Source: Cyclina sinensis
Taxonomy: Eukaryota; Mollusca; Bivalvia; Venerida; Veneridae
DNA length: 64,000 nt
Reading direction: 5' to 3'
NCBI GenBank assembly: GCA_012932295.1
Contig: JAAONU010000006.1
Location: 22,213,453 to 22,277,452 of the forward strand
In this document: positions 1-10,015 of the stretch, piece after piece
Layout: every line of letters begins with the position of its first letter
Position numbering within the stretch: the stretch's first letter is position 1
Made by a program: the position numbers and the translations under genes
The notes under the pieces: model-generated
Seen by the model: the letters and a program-made list of their open reading frames with translations, nothing else
Databases searched by the model: none
Told to the model about the DNA's origin: nothing

Positions 1-125
1 TTAACATGTTGCATTTTTTGTCACAGGAAATTTGAAAAAATTAACGTGCAGAACTTTAACATGTTGCATTTTTTGTCACAGGAAATTGGAAAAAATTAAT
101 GTGCAGAACTTTAACAAGTTGCATT
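1..125. repeat. 55-bp tandem repeat, about 2.3 copies
   Basis: The unit begins TTAACATGTTGCATTTTTTG at position 1 and again at position 56, with a few substitutions. A third, broken copy starts at 111 (TTAACAAGTTGCATT). The array touches the left window edge, so its true length is unknown. No coding potential is seen. Confidence 0.85.
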
Positions 126-1829
126 ACATAAATATTGGCAAATTTGTATGTGCAAGGAATTATGAGCCCATGAATATGGGACAAATTTGAAGAAGATAAC
201 AAGAAAATGGCACAATCAAGGCATTTCTAATGTGAGATGGGGATTTTAACAGGGTTTGTAATTGATTTTTGTAAACTTGCACAGCTGATGCTGGAAATGA
301 ATCTAGAGAAAGGAATACATTAGAAATGCATTGGTGTGTTTATGAGCCCATGCTTTATAAATGGGACAATTAACTAAGTGTAATAACACCAGTTAAGGCT
401 GGCAGAGGCTCTTAAGTTAATTGTTAAATAAGTTGGGTTAGAATGTTTTGGTGCACCAACTTGGAAATAGGGTAGACTTAACGACTGTTGAAATTGGTCT
501 GGCTATCATATAAGATGCTCCTTTGGGTTAGAATGCACAAAATAAACACAAATGGCCTCAACCCTTTCTTTTAAAATGGTTCATGGTTCTAATTGGTAAA
601 GGATCAGTATCCGTGTACATGAAGTGGTGATTTTGTCAAGGGGCTTTCAAGGTAGCATTTCATACCTTGGAATAATTAAAATAACCCCAAACACTGAAGA
701 CAATTTTGCATACATTTTTGGTCAAGGTCATCGATTCGGCCAACTTCATTGTCAACTTGAGAATAGAGAAATTATACATAACCAAACATGGTGCATGACC
801 CATTATGGATACAAAGGTCGAGGTTACAGGGACAGATTTCTATTTTAAGTTGTAACCATTCCACTTTCTTAAAAGTGCAGGAATATTGAAATTCATTTAC
901 AGACCTTATCATCTTATTGAGGCTGGTTACTTAGCATTACTCTAAAGTTTAGGTCATCTAAGATTTCTTTTAAGTTCAGAAATACCTTTTTTTTACTTTA
1001 AACAGTGTGGTGTGATAGGTAGTAGCCTGCTTGTGACTTGTCACATATTCTGTCTTTAGCAACTTAATTTTTAGCTTGACCATTAGGATAGCAAGAGCTA
1101 TACTACATGGTCTTGTGTTGGCATTAAAGTTTTTTTAATGAAAGGCTGATATCTTGCATACTATCAAAGATACTTTCTTCAAACTTCACATGCATACCTA
1201 TAACAAAGTGCAGAATTCTGACAAGTATCATAACTGTGTCAACATTGATTCAGAGTTGTTCACGTTTTAAGACTTGGAAAAATTAGGTTAAAGTTGTAGC
1301 CTGTATAGTCTTTTTCCTATGCCTGTTTGAAAATTTCATGTTGGTTTGAGTCAAGGTCACTGTGCAGACACATAACTCCTACCTGGTTTTACAAATTTAT
1401 CTCTCTTTTTTTGGACATAACTATGCAAAATGTTGAGAAATATTGTCCATCTCCACAACCAAAAAAAGATGTTTAATGCTTTATATACCTCTTTAAGGTC
1501 AGAAGTCCACATAGGTTACCCTTACTAGTAGAGTTAACAATTTTATCTCCCCATGTTGACTTTGAAAATGTTTCGCATTATCTTGTATAGAGTAGCTCTG
1601 TCCATAACCATTAAGAATACTTGTTGAATGCCTGCATTGTCATTATTAGTCCTTTGGACTGAACATAGATTGTCAGATGGCAAATTTATTTTCCTTTTTG
1701 GATTTGAAAAGTATTGCTTGATATTTCTTGCCTGTATTGGGTATCTCCCCAGTCATTGAAGATACCTGTTTGGAAACTTCACACATACAGATTTGAGACA
1801 CTGTGCAAAGTCAGATAACTTTTACCAGT
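126..1829. other. non-coding stretch with degraded repeats
   Basis: No supported gene. The one open frame here (624-848, +) is short, resembles nothing I recognise and has no coding-like neighbours. Between about 1140 and 1820 there are degenerate phrases such as ATCTTGCATACTATCAAAGA and AACTTCACA(T/C)GCATAC that return with changes. They look like old copies of the same kind of tandem intronic repeat found at 8.3 and 10.1 kb. Confidence 0.5.
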
Positions 1830-2118
1830 TTTTAGCTCACCTGAGCTTATGTTCAGGGTGACTACTTCTTGTCTGAAACCACAAGGCTCAGAGTTCTGAA
1901 ATTTGCATGAGACCCTGTGTTATGTAGCACTGTATAGTAGATACGTATTTAGCTTGTTCAAATTATGTCCATTGGATCTGAATTGGCCTCTATTCAGGGT
2001 TCTAATTGCATAAAATAAAAGATTTTTGAGAATCTCTGATTTGGAACCTGTTATTTTGCTTCTGATGTTTGTTCAACAGCGAAAGTACTCAGGTTAGCGC
2101 CTCAGGACCATCATTGCT
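1830..2118 (+). mobile_element. short copy of the AGCTCACCTGAGC repeat family
   Basis: Starts with TTTTAGCTCACCTGAGC (1830) and ends with a CAGGTTAGCG...CCATCATTG block (about 2089-2118). These are the same termini, slightly changed, as the elements at 2277-3474, 11640-12410 and 14420-14972. The interior includes the family phrase TTGTTCAAATTATGTCC. No open reading frame is seen, so it is presumably non-autonomous; how it moved cannot be told from the sequence. Confidence 0.55.
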
Positions 2119-2276
2119 TTTCAGTTTTTTTCCCCAGATTTGCTCAAAACATTTTACCTGTAGTTTAACTTTGGCTTCATGAATGAAAGAGCTGTACACA
2201 CAGTTTTGACTCTGAAACCTGACATTGCCCTTACTTCTTCACTTTCAAATCAGGCTTATCTATGAAAGTTTTTAAG

Positions 2277-3474
2277 TTTTAGCTCACCTGAGCTCAAAGG
2301 TGAGCTATTGGGCTCATTGATTGTCCATCATCGTCAACAGTTTGACTTTAATGACTTCTCCTAAACCGCTAAGTCAACTTTGACAAAACATGGTTGGGAT
2401 ATTCCTTGCATGAAGCTCTATCAAAATTGTTCAAAGAATTGAATTCCATCAAGAACTCTGGTTGCTATGGCAACTGAATGGAAAACTTTGAAAATCTTGT
2501 CTGAAACCACAAGGCCCTGAGCCTTAAGATTTGGTATGTAGCATTGTCTAGTGGACCTCTACCAAGTTTGTTCAAATTGTACCCCTGTAGTCAAATATGA
2601 CCCCACCTGAGGGGGGGGGGGGGGGGGGGGTCAGTTGATTTTACATAAGGGAAAACTTTGTAAATCTTCTTTTCTGAAACCACAAGGCCCTGAGTCTAAA
2701 GATTTGGTATGTAGCATTGTTGGATCGCTACCAAGTTTGTTCAAATTATACTCCTGGGGTCAAATTTGGCCCCACCCCGGGGTCAATTGATTTTACATAG
2801 GCTTATATAGGGAAAACTTCAAAATCTTCTTGTCTGTAACCACAAGGCGCCCTGAGCTTTAAGATTTGGTATGTAGCAGTGTCTAGTGGACCTCTACCAG
2901 TTTTGTTCAAATTATACCTCTGGCGTCAAATATGGTCCTTCCCTGTGTGACAGTTGATTTTACATAGGCTTATGTAGGGAAAACTAAATGAAAATCTTTT
3001 TGTCTGTCTGAAGGCCCTGAGCCTTAAGATTTTGTATGTAGCAGTGTCTAGTGGACTTCTACCAAGTTTGTTCAAATTATGCCCCAGGAGTCGAATTTGG
3101 CCCTGCCCTGGGGGTCAGTTGATTTTACATAGGCTTATATAGGGAAAACTTGGAAAAACTTCTTGTCTGAAACCACAAGGCGCCCTGAGCTTTAAGATTT
3201 GGTATGTAGCATTTTCTAATGGACCTCTACCAGTTTTGTTCAAATTATACCTCTGGGGTCAAATATGGCCCTTCCCTGTGTGACAGTTGATTTTACATAG
3301 GCTTATGTAGGGAAAACTAAATGAAAATCTTTTCTTTCTGAAAATTGCCTCTACCCTGGGGGGTCAGTTGAATTCATATAGGGAGAATCTTAAAGCTTTT
3401 GATGTTTGCTCAACAGCAGACCCAAAGGCAAAGTATTCAGGTGAGCGATATAGGGCCATCATGACTGTCTTGTT
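2277..3474 (+). mobile_element. AGCTCACCTGAGC family element with internal tandem array
   Basis: The left end is a perfect palindrome, AGCTCACCT(8)AGGTGAGCT, at 2281-2306. The right end is CAGGTGAGCG...GGGCCATCATGAC...CTTGTT (3438-3474). The interior holds about five imperfect units of roughly 165-185 bp, each carrying 'GAAACCACAAGGCCCTGAG', 'GGTATGTAGCA', 'GTCTAGTGGACCTCTACCA' and 'GGTCAGTTGATTTTACATAG'. A run of 20 G lies at 2611-2630 in one unit. The unit boundaries suggest expansion inside the element. No protein is encoded. Confidence 0.7.
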
Positions 3475-4809
3475 ATCAGTGTTGAATTTTGCTCTGTACA
3501 CACGTTTCAGTCAATTGAAGAAATATGCCACCTTAACAGAATTCTTGTCTGAACAACTTAATGCCTTGGTGTCTATGTAATAGGTAGAAAGATTGAGAAA
3601 GCAAAGTACTTGCCTTAAGGTTTATTTATTGGCATTTTTCTTGTCTAGAGCTTAATTTGAAAAGTATTTATGGTAATTACAGTCATCCCTTGATGGCTTG
3701 ATTTCCTTGATGGCAGAAAGTTTCCACTCGGCTTGCATTTCTATATTGAAATAATGAACATGGCTCCAAGTTGCAGTGCTCTAAATTATTCTGTGGCTTG
3801 AGGTGTTTTAATGGTTTCAGTGTGTTAATTTACACCTTTCGTTGTTCTCAAGGGTCGAACTAACTGGGGTGTGAATTCAGGTTGTCAAAATTGTGAAATG
3901 GCATGTTTGATCCATTAATCGATTTCAGCTTAATTGCAATGCTTCAGATATTTTTAATTTCAATGGTTTTAATTGAAATGGCATATTAAAGCAGATCTTG
4001 TCTTTTCAAGAAATAAATAGTTCAAAAGTGGGTTATTCACAGTATTGTGTTACGAGTTCTGTGCAAGAAATTCAGTGCAACTTAAAAGTTTGTGTAAAGA
4101 CCATTTAGAAATTGTTTATCAGGTAAATATCGCAGAAAAGATATGTTATCATAGTGAACCTTAACATTATTTTGGGTATATTTGCCTGTAGTGTAGCCTG
4201 TCATTTCCTTTGTGAGTGAATCTTCATTTAGCAATTAAGAAAACACTCTTACATAGGCATATCCTTTATAAAGGAACAGAGAATCATGAAATAACCAAGA
4301 AATTTTTTGTAAAGTTTAAAAAAGATTAACAGATAAGATACAGAAACTATTTCAGAACATACAAAGTTCATAATAACAAGCCAGTATTATACTATGATTG
4401 ATTTTATGGCTCAAATTATTCAAGGCTCGAAGAATATCTTGCGGTTCCGACAACTCTGAGCCATTGAGGAATGACTGTACTTGAAGTATTGGAAGCAGAC
4501 AGTTGCTGCAATAACCTAACTGATGCTTATTTCTAATGTATTCCCTTTGTTATTTTTTTCCTCATTGATAATTTTCTAGTTGTTAATTTTATTCTGCTTG
4601 TAATTTTTGTCCAAAGCAGACCTTGAAAAAAAAAAATACTGCTTTCCAGTTGTTACGTAACATTGTTGTATGATAAATTGATTCCGATCATTTTGACCCA
4701 ACAGATATTCAGTTCATTTGAAGGCCATACAGTGACTGCGCATTAAAGTGAATTGTTGAACATCTCTTCCTTTTAACCTACAACAAATGTTTCTTTATTG
4801 AACACTTCC

Positions 4810-6020
4810 CAAACCATGGAAAGACGCTAGAATTTCACCAATCTTTAAAAAGGGAAGTTAAACCGATCCGAGTAACTATAGACCAGTCAGCCTTTAGTCA
4901 GTTGTTTGTAAAACCCTTGAAAAAATAGTTCGGAAACATATAATGAGAGATATACAGGAAAATAAGTTGCTTACTGATGTACAGTATGGATTTCGTACAA
5001 ACAGATCATGTGCATTGCAACTCCTTAATATCATGGAAGAGTGAGCTGAATATATGGAAAATCATCAAAAGTTGGGACACAGTTTACCTGGACTTAGCAA
5101 AAACATTTGACAAGGTCCCGCACACAAGGCTGCTCAAAAAAGTTTCATCCTTTGGAATCAAAGGTAACACTTTAAACTGAATCAGTAACTTCTTGCCCAA
5201 TAGAAGACCGTGTGTGTGGATTAAAGGAAGCACATCAGCTTGGAGAGCCAGTGACAGTGGAGTGCCCCAGGGCAGCGTTTTGGAGCCTGTACTTTTTGTA
5301 ATATACGTCAATGATATTACAGAACATGTCAAGTCAAACATCAAGTTCTTTGCTGATGACACTAAGATTTATGCTCCTACATGTGAAGCAGACACAATCC
5401 AAGCGGATCTTGATTCAGTTATGAATTGGGCCAAAAAATGGGAATTAACATTTTCTTAGTGTTATACTTGAAAAGGATCTGAAATTTAGCAAGCACATCT
5501 CAAAAATCAAAAAAACAAACGGCATTAGCCCTTATCAACAGATCTCTTGAATTCATGAACAAATTTACTTTCATCAAATTGTAAACTGCATTGATTTGCC
5601 CTCACATAGAATTTGCAAATGTAATCTGGCATCCATACTTACTGAAAGACATTGACAGCTTACAGAGACTTCAACAGAGAGCGTCAAATTTTGTGCCAGC
5701 ATTGAGGGACCCGCATATACTGAACGGTTGAAAAAACTGAAATTACCAAGTCTTGCACATCGTAGACTTAGAGGGGATATGATACAAACATTCAAAATTG
5801 TTAAAGGTATAGATAACTGTCCCTTTGAAAAGTTATTCAAGTATTCCGCATCATCAAGGGGCCAAAACTTAAAACTTGAAATACCTCAGTTTTCGCGTCG
5901 AGTGATCAAAACTTAAAATGATTTACCACATGTCATGGATGCCAAAGATGTGAATGACATTGAAATAAAACTTGACAAACACTGGCAGGGAGAGATTCCA
6001 TACACAACAAAACACTAAAC
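4810..6020 (+). pseudogene. Non-LTR retrotransposon reverse-transcriptase fossil
   Basis: A broken reverse-transcriptase domain of the jockey/CR1-type LINE group. The pieces are in order but in different frames. From about 4820 there is a YRPVSL-like segment followed by a QYGF-type motif. Next comes the D-L-A-K-x-F-D-K-V-P-H block (5088-5122), then SGVPQGSVLEP (5250-5285) and the catalytic FADDTKIYAP (5350-5380). A C-terminal tail (AHRRLRGDMIQTFKIVKG and onward, 5755-6018) ends near the TAA at 6016-6018. Stops and frameshifts lie near 4890-4910, 5040, 5178 and 5458. No endonuclease part, 3' tail or target duplication was found, so this is a 5'-truncated, inactive copy. Confidence 0.85.
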
Positions 6021-8249
6021 CAGTAGGCTATATACATGTGGTACAGCCACATTGACAATATCAAAAGATCTGTCACCAATTATTAGTTTAATTAAAAGTA
6101 ATAACTAGCAGTGCAGCAAGAATACTAAAACAAGAGGGGCTTAAAAAGGGCTGCAGCCCTTCCTACAGAGCCCAGATCCATCATACAGGTATTGAATGAA
6201 ATGTTCTGAAACAGTCAAACAGAATCAAAGCACTGACAGCACTTTTTGGCACCAGCTGTCTTTTTCACTTGTACACAGTGACAACATCAATTACACAGTA
6301 CAAATGTACATTCTAAGCTTACCTTTAAGTTAGCACATAAGATAATTGCCAGAAAAGTTGGCTGTTCACAAAATACCTAGTCTGATCGAAGAAAGCAGTT
6401 TATCCTGCAAATGGCCAGCTTCTTGAAATAGGCTAGAATAGAGTACATGGTTTATAAGAATATGATCATACATGTGTTGCTCTGATCTTGAAGGCCCACT
6501 AAGCATGATCTTTATCTGTGAAAGTGTTTACAAGGACGTTAACTTTCGTTCACAGCAGTTTGAATTGCTCTACTGTTGCAGATCTTCACACTGAAGATGC
6601 AAAATGGCAATAGACCCTAAGTGTTCTCTGCTTTTTTATTTCATAGCACTTTGGCATTCATCCCATGTTTGTTCTTCATTCATATTTGGAGGTATCATTT
6701 AAAATTTTCTGAAATTTTTGCCATTGCTTAAAATGAAAATGGCTATGCATTTCAGTTTTACACATAAATCTTGTATGCCAGTTTACAGATTTTGTCAAGA
6801 TAATTTAAAGTCATGACCCAGGTATGAACATAGTTACTGTGCAGAAAGACCGTATGGATGCCTTTTATTTTATGAATTCACTGGGCTGTCATTCATGAAA
6901 TCTGTTGCCAAGTGCTGAACATTCTTGGTCAGTCTGTTTCAATGTGACAAAAAGTTTCAAAAAAGATAAACACATAAGTGAGCACCTTAACTTTACCTAT
7001 GTTGGAGATAGCTTTCCACTTGAGATGCACCAACATGGATTATTTTTCAAGGAGTTGAGAATGTCATATACTATACAGAAAAATACTGGAAAAAGAAGTT
7101 TCAAGAAAATACAAAAGAGTATGTCGGTGACTTTGGACTTTTGACTCCCAAGTGACCTTGACATAAGAAGAATAAGGCTGGAGACATTTTGAGTTTTTCC
7201 ATACAGAAACTACAAAACTACACCATACAGGGAGACTGATCATGATTAGAAGATGGCAGCTAAGTGATTGGAGGCTGTTAAATCTAAGACCTACAAATGT
7301 ATTGATTTCGAATCTGTTATTGAAGAAATTTACATGAAGATTGAATGTTGTTCTTTTGCTTATAAAATGAAAAAAAAAATTGGACTAATAGCAAAAAGTA
7401 TATGACCTTGAAGGCTTTTGACTTAAAGATCAAGATCATTGTTGTCACTTAAAAGAAAGATGTCATGATACTCGCTTGAGAACAAATTTAGATTAAGAAC
7501 ATTTACTAACCAGTTTCGATGTTCCCGAATCATGTCAGCGGCACAGAGACCTGCATTCATACTTTTGAAAAAAATTTTCAATAATATTTCAAGAGCAATT
7601 AGATTCTCACGTGATGGATTTGTGTGAAAAATATATTTCCACAATTGATTTCAGATCTTGATAAACAAAAAAAGACTGTGACAGTTTCATGTAAGTAAAT
7701 GATATGAACCAGCATGTCCTGATACCCTCTAACTGTATTTAAAAAAGAAAACCTGTGTTCAGGTGATTGTGACCCCTATTTCTCTATTCCCTCCTGCACA
7801 ACTAGTAAAACTAGACCTTAGACATACCTGTGTAAATGGGATTGCTCTGTGTATTTTGACATCCAAATGTTTTGAGCAAACAATTTTATTATAAAGGGAA
7901 TTTCAAAAAGGTAGAACAGTTGAAATTTCCTATATGTCTCGTATGAAAAGAGCAAAATAAAATTTAAGAATACAAAATGAAATGTAAAGATATAAAACCT
8001 CGTTCGAAGTGGAAGGGGTCTGGGGCCTCTTAGTGAGTTTGGCAGGTACAGTGCACCTGTGAAGTTTGGAGGCTGTAAATGGAATGACTTCTGTGGTAAG
8101 GTCAAGATTAAAGTTTTGGGACAGATGGACCAAAAACAACATGCTTCCTCCAGGGGCATAAAGAATCCCTTGTGAAAGACTGTCGTAACATCAGACTCAC
8201 CTCTTGATCGTTTGTTTTTTGCAAAATAGCTAAGTCTGCAGCCAATTTT
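6021..8249. other. non-coding stretch, no supported gene
   Basis: Only short open frames are present (for example 6905-7144 on + and 7423-7644 on -), and none has a recognisable domain or splice-compatible neighbour. From about 8030 to 8190 the minus strand contains the phrase CCCCTGGAGGAAGCATGTTG followed by TTTTTGGTCC, which resembles the head of the TATGCTCCCC repeat class, so the long minus-strand frame over it is a repeat shadow. Confidence 0.4.
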
Positions 8250-9150
8250 TATGCTCCCCAAATGGAGAACATATAGGTGCCACGTTGTCTCTGCCTGTCT
8301 GTCTGTCACACTTGTCCGGAGAATAACTTGAAAAGTATTGAAGGAATTTGATTCAAACTTGCCGCATTGATAAGAGACCAGTAAGAGGAAGTGCAATGTC
8401 CAAGAACCATAATTCTACCTTGCAAATATTTTTAATTATCTCCCTTAATAATGCTTGTCGGAATATAACAATTATTTAATAATAATGCTTTTCCGGATAT
8501 TAATTTGAAAAGTATTGAAGGAATTTGAAAGTTCACATAGTGGTAGATACTGGTGAGTGAAAGTGCACTGTTCAATAACCATATGTCTACCTTGCTTGAT
8601 TTTTTAATTATTTCCCTTAATGATATTTAAAACGTTTATTCATGCATGTCCAGGGTACAACTTCCAAACTATCAATGATGTCTCATTGAAACTCCACACA
8701 GTTGTAGAGACTAGGGAGAGGAAGTGTAGTGTCAAAGAACCATAACCCTGCTTTACTTAGTTTATGAATTGTCTCCCTTTATGATAATTATGCTTGTCCG
8801 GAGAACAACTTCAAAACTGTTTAAGGAATTTTATTAAAACTTCACACAGTGTTGGAGAACAGTTATAGGAAATGCAGTGTTTATGAACCTTAATTTTGCC
8901 TTGCATAGTTTATTAATTATCTCCCTTAATGATAATTACAAAGGTTAAATAATGCTTGTCTGGAGTGTAACTTCTTAAGTGTCAATGATATCTCATATTA
9001 TCTTCATGCAGTTATAGAGACTAGTGAGTGGAAGTGCAATGTTAAAAAACCATTTCTCTGCATTACTTAGTTTTATAATTATTCCCCATTTATAATACCT
9101 AATAATGCTCTTTAGGAGAATAACTTGAAAAGTACTGAAGGAAATTATTT
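8250..9150 (+). repeat. TATGCTCCCC-headed tandem repeat, six units of about 150-170 bp
   Basis: A head TTATGCTCCCC...GGAGAACATATAG (8249-8276) is followed by six imperfect units. Each begins near TGCTTGTCCGGAGAATAACT and contains TTGAAAAGTATTGAAGGAAT, AGAGACTAGTGAG(A)GGAAGTGCA, GAACCATAA and TTAATTATCTCCCTTAATGA. Unit starts fall near 8311, 8486, 8645, 8790, 8950 and 9105. The units differ by many substitutions, so the array is old. The head matches that of the element at 10044. Confidence 0.75.
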
Positions 9151-9917
9151 GGTTATACCAATTTCTTTTTGTTGAGCAGTGTACGATCCTGTAAGTTAAT
9201 ATGACTTTAATATGGAAATGATGACCTTTGTCAATTTTTAGATCATCAGATATCAAGGTTAGTGACCTGCAGTAGTTACACTTGTCTGTATTAGTATTTT
9301 TACAATGGTTTGGTGTTTCTTTCATTGTTAAAAAAGACTGCTTATGAAAAGAAGAACTAATACCTACAGATTTTGAGAAGGTTCATGGGGTTATGAGCTG
9401 CTCTTCAGGTTAATTAGGTAATAGGGCATATAGTAAAGCTTGGGGATCAGGTCTAATGCACATTAATAAGGACAGAAGCTTTCTTTAGGTATCTCTTTGC
9501 TAAGTATAGTTTACAGAAAAATGTATTGTGTTATTAATGACTACTCTGAATAAACAATTTCTTTCCACACATTTATTTGAATTTTACATCTTTTTCAGGT
9601 ATCGTCTGGAATCCAAGTCCTTGGCTTCATCTAAATTTTCTTGCAGATCTCACTACAATTATTTGCATGATTTTTTATACAAAAATATTTTCATATGAAA
9701 CTCCTACATTAGAATTTGGCTAATACTGAGCACATGAATACTGAGGGAACTGTGCCAGACTGGTCTTTGTATGGGCCTTTTATGCACATACAAACACATT
9801 CTGGCACTAGGTCCTCAGAATTCTTAACCAGTTTATCGTTGCAATAATGAGAAGAGAATAATTATTTTCCCTACAGACACTAGGTTTGTTTTCTGACACA
9901 TTCTGTGTTTCTTTCAG
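9151..9917. other. PPP1R10: sequence just upstream of the first visible PNUTS exon
   Basis: AT-rich DNA without a convincing exon. It ends in TTCTGTGTTTCTTTCAG, a strong polypyrimidine tract and acceptor for the exon at 9918. The reading frame of that exon meets a stop (TAA at 9860-9862, after an ATG at 9848) before any usable start. The initiator ATG must therefore sit in a separate upstream exon, which I could not locate in 1-9917. Confidence 0.5.
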
Positions 9918-10015
9918 GCTCCTCTTGACCCTCAGCAGTTATTGAAGGCATTGGATGAGCTACTGGGACCCACTGGAGCCATCAAAGGACCTACAGAGGC
10001 AGTCAGGGTGGCCAG
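9918..10015 (+). CDS. PPP1R10: PNUTS exon (N-terminal helix, first one visible)
   Basis: Encodes APLDPQQLLKALDELLGP..., matching the conserved N-terminal pattern PIDPKELLKGLD of vertebrate PNUTS as I remember it. The acceptor is TTTCTTTCAG|GCT and the donor AG|GTAATT. If translated from GCT it ends in phase 2. No ATG is present in frame, so at least one upstream coding exon must exist. Confidence 0.9.

Noticed and set aside
7818..8396. Longest open frame in the window (192 codons, minus strand)
   Set aside because: It lies largely over repeat sequence (a TATGCTCCCC-type head at 8250-8276 and a related phrase near 8030-8190), encodes no recognisable domain and has Phe/Leu-rich composition typical of AT-rich chance frames.
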